Numbered from the stretch's first letter, positions 33,532-43,498 are shown. The stretch is DNA of 64,000 bases from CAVVIH01 sp963748295 (GCA_963748295.1 CAVVIH010000007.1:62001-126000), one strand, 5' to 3'. Numbers and translations are program-made. The notes: generated by a model not told the origin, from the letters alone.

Positions 33532-34518
33532 GTGCGTGTGACGGCTCTGATCGTGACCCTTCTGGGCGCGTGGACGGGCTTCGCCAGCCAGTCCGCGGAC
33601 CGGCCGGTCCGTTGGGGGGACGTGCTCCGGCAAGGAGCCGACTGGTACATCGGGGATCAAGCTCGTGCCATCGCCGACGCGGTCCTCCGCTATCAGCGCG
33701 CATCGGGCGGCTGGCCCAAGGACATCGACATGACGGCCCGGCCCGTGGCGGCAGATCCCGCCGCCCGCGATGCCACCATCGACAACGGCGCCACGACGAC
33801 GCAGATCCGTCTGCTTGCGCGCGTGCGTGACCGGCAAGGGCGGATCGAATCGCGATATCGCGACGCGGCGCTCCGCGGGCTCGACTATCTGCTGGCAGCT
33901 CAATATCCGAACGGCGGCTGGCCGCAATTCTTCCCGCTACGCGACGACTATTCGCGCCACATCACGTTCAACGACAACGCCATGGTCAACGTGCTCCTCC
34001 TGCTCGACGAGGTGTCGAGCGGGCGCAGCCCGTTCGAGTTCGTCGACGAGGGCCGCCGGGTGAAGGCGCGCGACGCAGTGGCTCGAGGCGTCGAGGTGAT
34101 CCTGAAGGCGCAAATCGTCGTCGGCCCGGAGCGGACGGCGTGGTGCGCGCAGCACGACGAGGTCACGCTTCAGCCCCGCGGCGCGCGGACGTACGAGCAC
34201 GTGTCGCTCAGCGGAATGGAGAGCGTCGGGATCGTGCGCTTCCTGATGACCCGGCCCACGAGTCCCGAGCTGACCCGATCGATCGATGCGGCGGTCGGCT
34301 GGCTGCGTCGCGTGCGTCTGGACGACTCGCGGTGGGCGCGCTTCTACGAGCTGCGCACCAACCGTCCGATCTTCTCCGGGCGTGACGGGGTGATCCGATA
34401 CAACCTCGACGAGATCGAACAGGAGCGCCGCGACGGTTACGCGTGGCTCGGCGCGTGGCCGCGCGCCCTGGTGGATGAAGAGTATCCGGAGTGGAAAAAG
34501 CGGGAGGCTGCGCGCTGA
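33532..34518 (+). CDS. Pectate lyase, PL10 family
   Basis: About 328 residues from the GTG at 33532; the frame is open from a TTG at 33490. N-terminal signal about 1-20 (VTALIVTLLGAWTGFASQ). PL10 blocks are present in order: RASGGWPKDIDM, ATIDNGATTTQIRLLA, YPNGGWPQFFPLRDDY, HITFNDNAMVNVLLLL, TAWCAQHDEVTLQPRGAR and YEHVSLSGMESVG. These include the Asp, Lys and Arg residues used for beta-elimination of polygalacturonate. It is secreted, divergent from a TonB receptor, and its end touches that of a second receptor. TATAGC lies 7 nt before the GTG. Confidence 0.85.
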   Translation: MRVTALIVTLLGAWTGFASQSADRPVRWGDVLRQGADWYIGDQARAIADAVLRYQRASGGWPKDIDMTARPVAADPAARDATIDNGATTTQIRLLARVRDRQGRIESRYRDAALRGLDYLLAAQYPNGGWPQFFPLRDDYSRHITFNDNAMVNVLLLLDEVSSGRSPFEFVDEGRRVKARDAVARGVEVILKAQIVVGPERTAWCAQHDEVTLQPRGARTYEHVSLSGMESVGIVRFLMTRPTSPELTRSIDAAVGWLRRVRLDDSRWARFYELRTNRPIFSGRDGVIRYNLDEIEQERRDGYAWLGAWPRALVDEEYPEWKKREAAR

Positions 34519-36789
34519 TCAGAACGCGATCATCACGCCAACCGCCGGCACCCGTGGCAGCAGCGTTTCGGTGACCCTCACCGCCTCGAAGGTGCGCAGC
34601 CGGATTGACGGATCCGCGGGCCCGAGGTTGTCGCGGTCGAGGACGTTGACGACCTCGCCGAAGACGGTCAGCCGCGTCTTCCCCATCGTGAACACGCGAT
34701 CCGCCCGGAGATCGAGCCGCGAGTACTCCGGCAGCCGCGATTCGTTTCGCCGTTCGGTCACGAACCAGGTTCCGGTTCGTTCGGTCAGGTACCCGGTCAC
34801 GGGCACGTTGCTGCCGTATCTCCACTTGAGGCCGAAGCCGGTGGTTCGCGAGAGCTGATACCGGCCGACAACGTTGACCGTGTGGCGCTGATCGTAGTCG
34901 CCCCAGAACGATTCGCCGGTGAGCCGATCGTCGTATCGCGACCGGCCGTACACGTACGAAATCCATCCCGAAAAGCCATGGCTGCTGCCTTCCACGGACA
35001 GCTCGCTGCCGTACGAAGAACCGTCGAGCGCGTTCTCGTGACGAGGCGCGAACGGATTGACGAGCAGCGTGCCGACACGGCGCGGCTCGGAGTCCTCGAG
35101 GCGGACCATATCGCGCTCGCGCCGGTGATAGACGGATGCCTGCCATCGCAGGCCGGCGAAGGCCGTCCCGATCGCCGCGTCGAGATGACGCGCGCGCTCC
35201 GGCTCCAACGAAGGATTGCCGGATGCGCCGAGCACCTGGTCGAACTCGGGAAACTGCGGATACAGTCCGGCGGCGGCCTTCACGTCGACCCGTCCTTTTC
35301 GCCACATCGCCTGCAGCCATGGACCGGCGAGCGACTCTTTCGTCAGCGTCGAATACCCGACCCGCACGCCCGGGCTCAGCACGATCGAAGGCGAGACCTG
35401 CCAGGTGAGCTGCGCATGCCCGGACGTGAGCCAGGCATCGCCCGAGAACCGGTCTTCGTTGAGAAGGATCACGCCGGTGCCGATACGGCCGAAGCGGCCG
35501 AGCGTTCTTGATTCGGTTTGGCGCCGCGTTTCGAATCCACCTTCGAGCAGAAGCTGAGGCGACAGCCGGGTCGCCGCGCTCGCGTTGTAAAGCCATTCGT
35601 GCAGCAGGCCCTCGCCGAGCACTTGCGCAAAGTCGCCGGTGTTGCCAAACCCCTGCGACACGAACCCGACCCGCTGCAGCAGCGTGGTGTTCGAAAAGAT
35701 CGAACGGACGCCGGCGGTGACGATCGCGGTGTGGCTATCCGCCTCGCTGAGCGAGTTGGCGCCGGGCGTGGGGTCGTGCTCGTCATAGCCAGCGCGGCCG
35801 GCAAGCGCCGAGACTTGAAACTGATGGTGGCTCGTGAAGTCGTAGACGAGCCGCGCCTGCTGATCGAAGAAGCCAATCGCCGACGCATCCGTCTCGGAAT
35901 CGATCCGGTGCAGCAGCCAGTTCAGGTACGACTGCCGCGCGGTAATCAGCCACGAGCCCCTTCCCTCCGCCACCGGCCCCTCAGCCAGCACCGACGCGTT
36001 CGTCACGCTCGCCGCGCCGCGCATCGAGAACTGTTTCCGCGATCCGTCGCGCAGGCTGAAGTCGAGCCATGCTCCGGTGCGCGTGCCGGCGCGCTGCGCG
36101 TAAGATCCGGACTCGAGCGTGAGCCGGTCGAGCGCATCGCTGTTGATCACCGCGATCGACCCCGTGTCGGTCCGCCCGCGCACGGCGTGCAGCGGCCACG
36201 GGATGGACACCCCGTCCATCGACATGCCGATGTGACGCGAGTCCGACCCGCGGACGTAGAACTCGCTGCGAAAATCATCCCCCGCCGCCACGCCCGGCAG
36301 CGCGTGCACGGCCCTGAATGGATCGTCGGCGAGCACGCCGCGCAGATTCTCGAGATCGCGCGCATCGAGGACCCGCACCGCGGGCGCCGCCGGATCCGCG
36401 GTATTGGCGCCTGGCCGTACCTCCACTGTTTCGAGATATGGTGTCGCGCCGGCGACCAGGCGCACGTTCACGTCGGCAACGGCGCCGGAGCGCACCTCGA
36501 CCCTGGGCCGTGCGCGGCCGTAACCGGCGAGCGACACGTCGATCCACTGCGCGCCAGCGGGGATGTTCTCGATCCTGAACACGCCATCCGCGCCGGTGCG
36601 CGTCGTCAACGCGAGCCCGTCGATCCGCACGATCGCGCCTGCCAGCGGCAGCCCCGTTGCCGAATCGCTGACGAGACCGGTGATGACACCGGGCGGATCC
36701 TGAACGGGCGCCGCGGCGATCGCTGTCATTGCCAGAACGAGCATCGCGGGCAGCACGCTGAACGACCGGGTGAACTTGGAGCGGGCCAT
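34519..36789 (-). CDS. TonB-dependent receptor with N-terminal CarboxypepD_reg-like domain
   Basis: 756 residues from the ATG at 36789 (open frame continues to 36888 but without a signal). Signal peptide about 1-28 (SVLPAMLVLAMTAIAAAPVQ). Regulatory-like domain about 32-110 (GVITGLVSDSATGLPLAGAIV). Plug about 130-240 with RAVHALPGVAAGDDFRSEFYVRG and the DGVSIPWP loop. The barrel ends RVPAVGVMIAF with terminal Phe. Shorter than the Oar-type neighbour. It converges with the pectate lyase gene with no gap. Confidence 0.85.
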   Translation of the reverse strand: MARSKFTRSFSVLPAMLVLAMTAIAAAPVQDPPGVITGLVSDSATGLPLAGAIVRIDGLALTTRTGADGVFRIENIPAGAQWIDVSLAGYGRARPRVEVRSGAVADVNVRLVAGATPYLETVEVRPGANTADPAAPAVRVLDARDLENLRGVLADDPFRAVHALPGVAAGDDFRSEFYVRGSDSRHIGMSMDGVSIPWPLHAVRGRTDTGSIAVINSDALDRLTLESGSYAQRAGTRTGAWLDFSLRDGSRKQFSMRGAASVTNASVLAEGPVAEGRGSWLITARQSYLNWLLHRIDSETDASAIGFFDQQARLVYDFTSHHQFQVSALAGRAGYDEHDPTPGANSLSEADSHTAIVTAGVRSIFSNTTLLQRVGFVSQGFGNTGDFAQVLGEGLLHEWLYNASAATRLSPQLLLEGGFETRRQTESRTLGRFGRIGTGVILLNEDRFSGDAWLTSGHAQLTWQVSPSIVLSPGVRVGYSTLTKESLAGPWLQAMWRKGRVDVKAAAGLYPQFPEFDQVLGASGNPSLEPERARHLDAAIGTAFAGLRWQASVYHRRERDMVRLEDSEPRRVGTLLVNPFAPRHENALDGSSYGSELSVEGSSHGFSGWISYVYGRSRYDDRLTGESFWGDYDQRHTVNVVGRYQLSRTTGFGLKWRYGSNVPVTGYLTERTGTWFVTERRNESRLPEYSRLDLRADRVFTMGKTRLTVFGEVVNVLDRDNLGPADPSIRLRTFEAVRVTETLLPRVPAVGVMIAF

Positions 36790-36828
36790 GGGCAGAAGTG
36801 CGGCAGCATGATATACGCGGACAACGTA

Positions 36829-36852
36829 CGTAGCGCAGCCCTTCAGGGCTGC
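36829..36852 (-). repeat. REP-like hairpin, copy 2
   Basis: Arms GCAGCCCT and AGGGCTGC around TC, preceded by CGTAGC. Read on the minus strand it equals the element at 6763-6786 except for one G-to-C and one matching C-to-G, which keeps the stem paired. It lies between divergent TonB and S15 genes. Confidence 0.75.
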
Positions 36853-36881
36853 CTCGGGCGGTGTTAGCATGACCCGCGTCG

Positions 36882-38639
36882 ATGCCACGCATCACCATCG
36901 CCGCAGCGTGTCTGCTCGCCGGTCTGCTCGCTCTCCGCCCCGGCGCCGCGCAACTTGCGCACATCGTCGTCGAACGCGACCTGCCGCTGAAGCTGACGGA
37001 CGGGACCACGCTCTACGCGGACGTCTACCGTCCCGAAGGACCCGGACGGTTTCCCGCGCTGCTGATGCGGACGCCGTACGACAAGGACGGCGCGCAGCAG
37101 AGCGGCCGGCTGGCGATGACCGTCGCCGCCGTGCGGCGCGGCTACGTCGTCGTCGTGCAGGACACCCGCGGGCAGTTCAAGTCCGAAGGCCGTTTCGTGC
37201 CGTACGCTCAGGAGATCGGCGACGGCCACGAGACGATCGACTGGGTGGCGCGGCTTCCATACGTGGACGGCCAGGTGGGAATGTTCGGCCTCTCCTATCC
37301 CGGCGCGGTGCAGTGGATGGCCGCACCCGGCGCGCCCCCGAGCCTCAAGGCGATCGCTCCGGCGATGACGTTCGCGCATCCCAATCATTTCTTCTACCAC
37401 GGCGGCATCTTCGAAGCGGACTTCATCGAGTGGCTGCTTCCGCGTCAGCTGCGCGAGCGGCGGCAATTCGGCCTGCCGTTCACGACGTCCGAGGAAACCT
37501 CGAGAGCGTGGGAGCAGAACGGCGACGCGTGGATGGATTACCGGCCGCTCGCCGAACTGCCGATCATGAAGGAGTTCGCCTACTGGAACGCGTGGACGCG
37601 CAACACGATTCACAGCCGCTACTGGACCCAGTTCGACATCGAGGCAAACCACGGCCGCACGCAGGTTCCGGCATTCAATCTCAGCGGATGGAACGACGAC
37701 CCGTACGGCCAGCCGGGCGCCATCAGGAATTTCATCGGCATGAAGCAGCACGGCGGCAGCGACGCCGCCCGGCGCGGGCAGCGGTTGACGATGGGACCGT
37801 GGACGCATGGGGTGCCGTCGCTGTCCCGCACCGTCCATGCCGGCAGGGATTTCGGTCCAAATGCGACGTACGACTTCGTCGAGGAGCAGCTCCGCTTCTT
37901 CGACTACTGGTTGAAGAAGAAGGACGGCGGATTCTCGACCGAGCCGCCGGTCCGGATCTTCGTGATGGGCGAAAACCGGTGGCGCCAGGAGGACAGCTGG
38001 CCGATCGCGCGCACCACTTACGAACCGTGGCAGCTCAATCCAGGCGGCACCCTCGAGCGGAGCGAGTCACAATCGCGCAGAGACCGCACGGAGTTCATCT
38101 ACGACCCGCGTACGCCGGCGCGGGCGCCGCTTCCCTCTTCGACGGCTCCCGCCGATTGGAGCGCGGTGACGTCCCGAGCGGACGTCGTCGAGTTCACGAG
38201 CCAGCCACTCGGTGCGCCGATCGAGATCACCGGCCACATCGTCCTGCGTCTCTGGTTCACGTCGAGTGCGCCGGACACCGACGTGACCGCGCGCATCCTT
38301 GCCGTCCGTCCCGACAGGTCCTCGTATACGCTGACGAACGCCTATGGCGCGCTGCGCACGCGCTACCGCAGCACCGAGCAACCGCAGCCCGAGCAGCCGC
38401 TGCCGCCAGGCAAGCCGGTGGAGCTGACGATCAGCCTCGGCTACACCAGCATCGTCGTTCCCGCCGGCGAGCGCCTGCAGATTGCGATCGCCGGGAGCAT
38501 GCGGCAGGGACTGACGATTCACCCGAATGTGTGGGAGGTGTCGTCGCCGGCTGCGGCCGCCGTGCCGGCGACGAACGTGGTGCATCACGGGCCGGATTCC
38601 CCGTCGCGGGTGATCCTGCCCGTGATTCCGCGGAAGTGA
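36882..38639 (+). CDS. CocE/NonD (X-Pro dipeptidyl-peptidase S15-like) hydrolase, secreted
   Basis: 585 residues. Signal peptide about 1-23 (ITIAAACLLAGLLALRPGAA). Alpha/beta hydrolase with nucleophile Ser138 in GLSYPG, oxyanion segment RTPYDKDG, and an X-Pro peptidase-type helical cap (about 170-330). The C-terminal jelly-roll domain begins near 410 (VVEFTSQPLGAPIEITGHIVLRLWF). It hydrolyses ester or amide bonds of small substrates, perhaps acylated peptides or sugars. The ATG has no Shine-Dalgarno; TAGCAT lies 11 nt upstream. Confidence 0.85.
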   Translation: MPRITIAAACLLAGLLALRPGAAQLAHIVVERDLPLKLTDGTTLYADVYRPEGPGRFPALLMRTPYDKDGAQQSGRLAMTVAAVRRGYVVVVQDTRGQFKSEGRFVPYAQEIGDGHETIDWVARLPYVDGQVGMFGLSYPGAVQWMAAPGAPPSLKAIAPAMTFAHPNHFFYHGGIFEADFIEWLLPRQLRERRQFGLPFTTSEETSRAWEQNGDAWMDYRPLAELPIMKEFAYWNAWTRNTIHSRYWTQFDIEANHGRTQVPAFNLSGWNDDPYGQPGAIRNFIGMKQHGGSDAARRGQRLTMGPWTHGVPSLSRTVHAGRDFGPNATYDFVEEQLRFFDYWLKKKDGGFSTEPPVRIFVMGENRWRQEDSWPIARTTYEPWQLNPGGTLERSESQSRRDRTEFIYDPRTPARAPLPSSTAPADWSAVTSRADVVEFTSQPLGAPIEITGHIVLRLWFTSSAPDTDVTARILAVRPDRSSYTLTNAYGALRTRYRSTEQPQPEQPLPPGKPVELTISLGYTSIVVPAGERLQIAIAGSMRQGLTIHPNVWEVSSPAAAAVPATNVVHHGPDSPSRVILPVIPRK

Positions 38640-38645
38640 CGTCCG

Positions 38646-39224
38646 CTAGTCGAGCAGGAAGATCTGCAACGCAGCGTCGGCCGCCGTGAACTCGCAAACG
38701 TAGTCCGTGTTGCTGTCGATTCTGATCCCCCTGATGTACTCGGTGGTTGAGCCGGATACGCCATATGTCAGCGTATGCAGCTCAGTTGAAGACTGATTCA
38801 ACTTCTCCGGCTTCGCAGTGATCTTCGTGTTATTGGCGTTCGACTTGAACTCGACTTCCTGGTTGTCGCTGTAGACGATGTCAATCTTGTCTCCCGACCT
38901 GACGATGCCGTTACAGCTCGGGTTGCCGGATACAATTACGACGAGGAATTTGTTGCGGTTGCGCACCGGAGTACCTTTGATTCGCCACTTCTTCTTGTCG
39001 GTGCTGTTGTCCTCTTCGAAGGCGGCCGCCTGGTTCAATAGTTCGAACTTCATGGACCCGCCCCGCACGCGAATCGGCGGCTCATCGCCTGTACGCATCA
39101 AGCTGACATCCCGATTGCAAGCGTTGAACAAAGCGAGAACGATGGCGAGGGCCACGACAGCGGCCATGACACCCCAACTCTTGCGCGACATGCGGTTTGA
39201 TCCGCCCGAAAACGTCTGAGTCAT
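38646..39224 (-). CDS. Membrane-anchored protein of unknown family, paralogue B
   Basis: 192 residues. SD GAGGAG, start MTQTFSGG. One membrane span at about 19-36 (VMAAVVALAIVLALFNAC), then the motif TGDEPPIRVRGGSMKFELL just outside the membrane, and a beta-rich domain with two Cys (NPSCNG and DYVCEF). The gene next door (39244-39801) shares the leader, the MTQT start, the GDEPPIRVR motif, both Cys and the C-terminal pattern YI+xI..D…C.F…D..LQ..L. The pair therefore arose by duplication. G+C is low for the window (29 of 60 at 38821-38880). Function unknown. Confidence 0.6.
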   Translation of the reverse strand: MTQTFSGGSNRMSRKSWGVMAAVVALAIVLALFNACNRDVSLMRTGDEPPIRVRGGSMKFELLNQAAAFEEDNSTDKKKWRIKGTPVRNRNKFLVVIVSGNPSCNGIVRSGDKIDIVYSDNQEVEFKSNANNTKITAKPEKLNQSSTELHTLTYGVSGSTTEYIRGIRIDSNTDYVCEFTAADAALQIFLLD

Positions 39225-39243
39225 CGCAGCTCCTCGTGAATCG

Positions 39244-39801
39244 TCATTCGACCAAGACCGATTGCAGTTTCACGTCCTTCTGGCTGAAATTGCACTGGCT
39301 TGCGCCATCCAGCTGAATCTCCTTGATGTAATTCGCGGCGGCCCCGTAGCTCAGAGTCTTGTGGTCAGCCGATCGTGTCAGGGGTTTGTTCGACGTCACC
39401 TCGGTCTTCTTGTTCTTCGATTCGGCCTGCAGCCACGTGCCGTCGTCCAGGATGTACCTGACGATCTTGCCGTTGACGCTGCCCGCGTTGCCACAGTCCG
39501 CCGGCGCGGTCGGCGCGAGATACAGCCAGTACGGGTCCACCAGCCTCTCACCGGCCGACAGCTTCCACTTCATTCCGCCGGTGCCGACTTCCTTCCAGTA
39601 GGTAGTCTTGTGGATCACCTCCATCTGAATTGACCCGTTCCTCACCCGAATCGGCGGCTCGTCCCCCGTCGCCATGATGGAAAAGTAACCAATTGTAGCG
39701 CCGGCGCCTATCACGATCCCGAGCCCTACGGCGACCGCCGTGGCGAGAGGATTCTCGGTCCAGGCATCGACGATGGATCCGTCCGATTCAGTCTGAGTCA
39801 T
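39244..39801 (-). CDS. Membrane-anchored protein of unknown family, paralogue A
   Basis: 185 residues after the same GAGGAGCTGCG leader as paralogue B. Starts MTQTESDGSIVD, membrane span about 20-45 (LATAVAVGLGIVIGAGATIGYFSI), then TGDEPPIRVRNGSIQMEV, a beta-rich domain and two Cys (PADCGN, SQCNFS) that probably form a disulfide outside the membrane. The end YIKEIQLDG to KLQSVLVE aligns with B. It is 25 bp after the kinase-TPR gene in the same direction, so the kinase and both paralogues look like one operon. No known domain recognised. Confidence 0.6.
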   Translation of the reverse strand: MTQTESDGSIVDAWTENPLATAVAVGLGIVIGAGATIGYFSIMATGDEPPIRVRNGSIQMEVIHKTTYWKEVGTGGMKWKLSAGERLVDPYWLYLAPTAPADCGNAGSVNGKIVRYILDDGTWLQAESKNKKTEVTSNKPLTRSADHKTLSYGAAANYIKEIQLDGASQCNFSQKDVKLQSVLVE

Positions 39802-39826
39802 CGCAGCTCCTCATTGATGAACGAAG

Positions 39827-42770
39827 TTATGAGAGTCCCGATCGTTTCCGGAGATAGATCAGATCCGCCCGTTGTTCGTACGTCTGGAAGTCTGCGTTCC
39901 ACGCGGAGCGCACGTGGCCGAGCGATGTTCTCGCCGCCGCGGTGAAGTCCGCCATAGCCTTTTCATCGCCGGTCATGCGCGCCGCCACGGCACCGATCGC
40001 CGTGAGCCGCCAGCGCAGTTCGTCGTTCGACAGGTTGCCGAGGAGCGTCAGCCCCTGTTTCACCTCCGTCATCGCGGCGGCGGCGTCGCCTCGGTCGATC
40101 GCCGCGGCGGCGAACCAGTAGTGGCGCTCCCTCATGAGCGACCGTTCGCCTTCAGGCTTCGAGCCAGGTGCAGAAACCGGCCGCTTTCGGCGCGCATCAC
40201 AGTAGGCGCCGATCGCCGGCGCCAGCAGCCGGGAGGATGCCGGTGCGTTGTCGTCGCGGCGGACCTGGTCCACGAGGGGCGGCACCCCCTCACACCGCAG
40301 CAGGGTGGCGAGGTAGTAGGCGCGCAGAAAGGCGACGCGGGGAGCCACCCGCGTCATAGGCGGCCACCCGCGCCTGAATCTCTCTTTCGAGCTGGGAGAG
40401 GACGCGATCCGCATCCGGTGCTCTGCCCAGCCGGATGAGGAGATCGGCTCGATTGGCGAGATGGTACGGGAGCGACTCCTTGTCGCCCTGCGCGATCCGC
40501 ATCGCTTCGACCTTCTCACGCAGCTTCAATGCCTCCGGGTATCCCCCGAGTGCGGTGGCCACGCTGGCGAGATTGCTGCCGGCGAGCATCATCTGCGCCT
40601 CGTCCTGCACCGTTTCCGCGACCGAGAGCACGTGCGCGCCGTTGGTGCGTGCCTCGTCCAGCCGATCGAGGCTCTGCAGCGCTCGTGTCTTGATGGCCAG
40701 GCCGTAGGATTCGAACCGCCGGTATCGGTTCTGCTGCAGGAAGGGCAACTCGGCGTCCACGAGCGCGATGGCTTCCTCCTGCCGGTTCTGCAGCTGACGA
40801 ACGTTCGCCAGCTGGAGCCGTGCATTCGCCGCGGTCCGGTGCGCCTTGTGCTGCTCGGCAAGCTGAATCGCCTGATCGAGCATCGCCGCCGCTTCAGCGG
40901 GCCGGTCCGTCTGCATCAGCGCCGCCGCCTGCACGAGGCCGGCGGCGGCAACGGTTTCGAGCCTGTACTTCGTTGCCTGCTCCACCGCCGCGGACGCGAG
41001 CTTCTGCGCCGCTTCGAACTGTCCGTCCGAAGCCGTCACGCTGCTCAGCGCGGTCTGAATGCGCACCTGCTGGTAAATGCTTCCTGACTCGGTCGCGCGC
41101 GACCATGCGCGCTCCAGCTCGACCCGCGCCAGCTTGGGTTCGACGCCGGCATCGTAGAGAGCGCCGCGCCGAATCATGACTTCGGTAACACCCTCGGCGT
41201 CCGACGCCGCGCGGTACAGACCGCTCGGCTTCTTCGAACGCCGCCAGCGCGTCCTTCCGTCTGACCTCGAGGCCGTGCAATGTCCCCAGCCGCAGGTACG
41301 CCGCGGCGTACGTCTTGTCCTGCGCGATGGCGACTCGAATACGACTTCCGGGCGTCGGTGTCGCAGCCCCGCTGCTTCCTGGGCGCGCCCGACATCCAGC
41401 CAGCCCCGCGACTTGTCCGGCACGCAGATCCACGAGCCTGCGATAGCGCGTCACGGCGGAATCGACATCGCGGAGCACGAGCGCGCGTGCGGCCTGAAGG
41501 CGGAGGCTCTCGATCTCCGGCAGCCGTGATTCGTCGGGCACCACGGCGGACAAGCGCACGAGATCGTCTTTGGCAGCCGTCTCGTCATCGAGCTCCGCGT
41601 GTGCCTCGGCAAGGCGCGCAAAGGCGAGCGCGTGATTGGGGAAACGCCTTCATCGCCTCTTCGAGCATCTGCACGGCCGTAGAAATATGCTCCGTCACGG
41701 ATCGCGTCGGTTCCCCGTTCGTACCACTGCTGCGAATCGGCCGGCACCGGCGGCAGCGGACGCGGACGCGTCCAGATCCAGCCACCCACCACAGCGAGCA
41801 TCAGCACGGCGCCGGCAGTCAGCGCTGGTGCGTAACGCGACCACCACCGCCGGCCGGGCACTTCGTGCCCGCCGCTGAAGGTGTCGCGCCTTGTCTGCGA
41901 CGACAACACCCCGATCGCGCCAACGACCTCGTCCGCGGACTGGAATCGATCCTCGCGATCCTTCGCCATCAGCCTGGCGCAGAGCTCGTCGTGACGGCCG
42001 TCCAGATCCGGCCGCAGGCTCGACGGCGCCGGCGGATGGACGTGCAGGATGTTCGCAACCGTCTCGAACGTGGTGGTCCCATCGAACGCGCGGCGGCCGG
42101 TCAGACACTCGAACAGCACGACGCCGAGCGAAAACAGGTCCGAGCGCCCGTCGATCGGACCCTGCTGCACCTGTTCGGGCGACATGTAGCCGGGGGTGCC
42201 GACGATCGTGCCTGCCGCGGTCGGGTTCGAAAACGTCGAGGTGTCATCGGCGGGACTGGCCTGCGCAACCACCTTGGCGATCCCGAGGTCGAGCAGCTTG
42301 GGAACGCGGTTGGGCATCACCATCACGTTGGCCGGCTTCAGATCGCGATGGATGACGCCATGGCGGTGCGCGGCGGCGAGCGCCTCGGCAAGATGGGCGC
42401 AAAGCGACAGCGCGTCGCGTACGGCCATCGGCCCGCGTTCGAGCACTGTTGCGAGCGTTTCTCCTTCGACGTACTGCATCACGATGAAGATGCGGCCGTC
42501 GGGCGTCTCCCCCATTTCGAAGACCGTGCAGATGCCTGGATGGTCGAGCGACGCGGCCGCCTGCGCTTCCCGCAGCAGCCGGCGGCGCGCCTCGTCGTCT
42601 TGCCTCTTGTCTGGCAGCAGGAACTTGATGGCGACCTTACGGCCGAGCTTGAGATCGTCGGCGAGATACACCTCGCCCATGCCGCCGCTGCCCAGCAGCT
42701 CGAGAAGCCTGTAGCCTGCCGGGGCTACCTGGCCCAGGGCCGGACCCTCAGGCCGGCCGCTCTGATACAT
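39827..42770 (-). CDS. Membrane Ser/Thr protein kinase with TPR sensor domain, seven frameshifts
   Basis: Start at 42770 (MYQSGRPEGP). Kinase about 27-290: GSGGMGEV loop, VAIK lysine, HRDLKPANV catalytic loop, DLGIA in place of DFG, GTPGYMSPEQ. One membrane span near 330-350 (ALTAGAVLMLAVVGGWIW). The extracellular part is TPR (TAVQMLEEAMKAF, LRLGTLHGLEVRRKDALAAFEEAE, QLANVRQLQNRQEEAIALV). The TPR coding is broken at about 41676, 41637, 41420, 41383, 41355, 41225 and 40350, each a +1 shift. Removing one base each time restores one frame to the stop at 39827. This is the PknB-like transmembrane kinase plan; its likely ligands or partners are the two anchored paralogues downstream. Confidence 0.75.
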
Positions 42771-42910
42771 GTCGAGAGGTCCTCGGGGAAATGACCGTGG
42801 GAGTATACGCCGGTACAGCCTGGTGTGTCGGGGCATCCATACCCATATGAGCTTGCGAGCCTCTGCATTTCGCCTTCCCGATTGAAGCCGGTTTCTCCCC
42901 TGGAGGCCCC

Positions 42911-43498
42911 ATGGATCTCGTTCAGGCCAGAACCATCGCGATTCCCCGAAACTCTCGCTGGCGCACGCGGCTTGCCTGCAGGCTCTGGGGACATCATGTA
43001 GATAACCATCTGTTCCGGAAGGACTTGGGCTCGCACCGCTCGTGCCGGTGCGGCGAGCTGTATCTGACGACCGACGGCGCGCACACGCGCGTGCGCCACA
43101 CACTCTCCTGTTTTCTCGGCCATCACACTTACGTGCGCATCGCCGACCGCGCCGGCCATCACGAATACGCCTGCGTGCAATGCGGACATCCGCTGGTGTT
43201 CGAGGCGGATGCCGATCCCTACGCCTCAGCTGGTGAATTCAAGAAGAAGGTGCGTTACCTCTGCGGCCTGTTCGGCCATCGCGTGCACAATGTCGGGGCG
43301 CGGGACGGATTCGTCGAATACGCCTGCCACTGCGGCCACTCGTTCCTCAAGGACGAGACGCCGACGCGCGTCATACGTCATCCCATGATTTGCGTGGTAT
43401 CCGGCCATTACGTACGGTACGTAACCTCGCGGGCGGGATACTCCGAATACGTGTGCCGCAACTGCGGCCATCCGTTCTGCTTTGCAGATCCTGCATAA
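42911..43498 (+). CDS. Protein with four zinc-ribbon-like units
   Basis: 195 residues after GGAGG. Four similar units, each C-x3/4-G-H then C-x1/2-C-G-H/E: Cys23-His28 with Cys45-Cys47; Cys67-His71 with Cys88-Cys91-His93; Cys118-His123 with Cys139-Cys141-His143; Cys161-His166 with Cys182-Cys185-His187. Between the pairs runs the shared pattern R-x-G-x-x-E-Y. Each unit looks like a small zinc-binding ribbon or treble clef (DUF1660-like), repeated by internal duplication. No signal peptide. Divergent from the kinase gene. The first unit is the most diverged. Function unknown; RNA, DNA or protein binding are all possible. Confidence 0.65.
   Translation: MDLVQARTIAIPRNSRWRTRLACRLWGHHVDNHLFRKDLGSHRSCRCGELYLTTDGAHTRVRHTLSCFLGHHTYVRIADRAGHHEYACVQCGHPLVFEADADPYASAGEFKKKVRYLCGLFGHRVHNVGARDGFVEYACHCGHSFLKDETPTRVIRHPMICVVSGHYVRYVTSRAGYSEYVCRNCGHPFCFADPA

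Noticed and set aside
29807..36789. A classical Bacteroidetes-type polysaccharide utilisation locus
   Set aside because: Two TonB receptors and a lyase are present but no SusD-like gene or hybrid sensor.
40340..41690. Programmed ribosomal frameshifting
   Set aside because: Seven shifts in one gene without a common slippery motif make recoding implausible; sequencing error or decay fits better.
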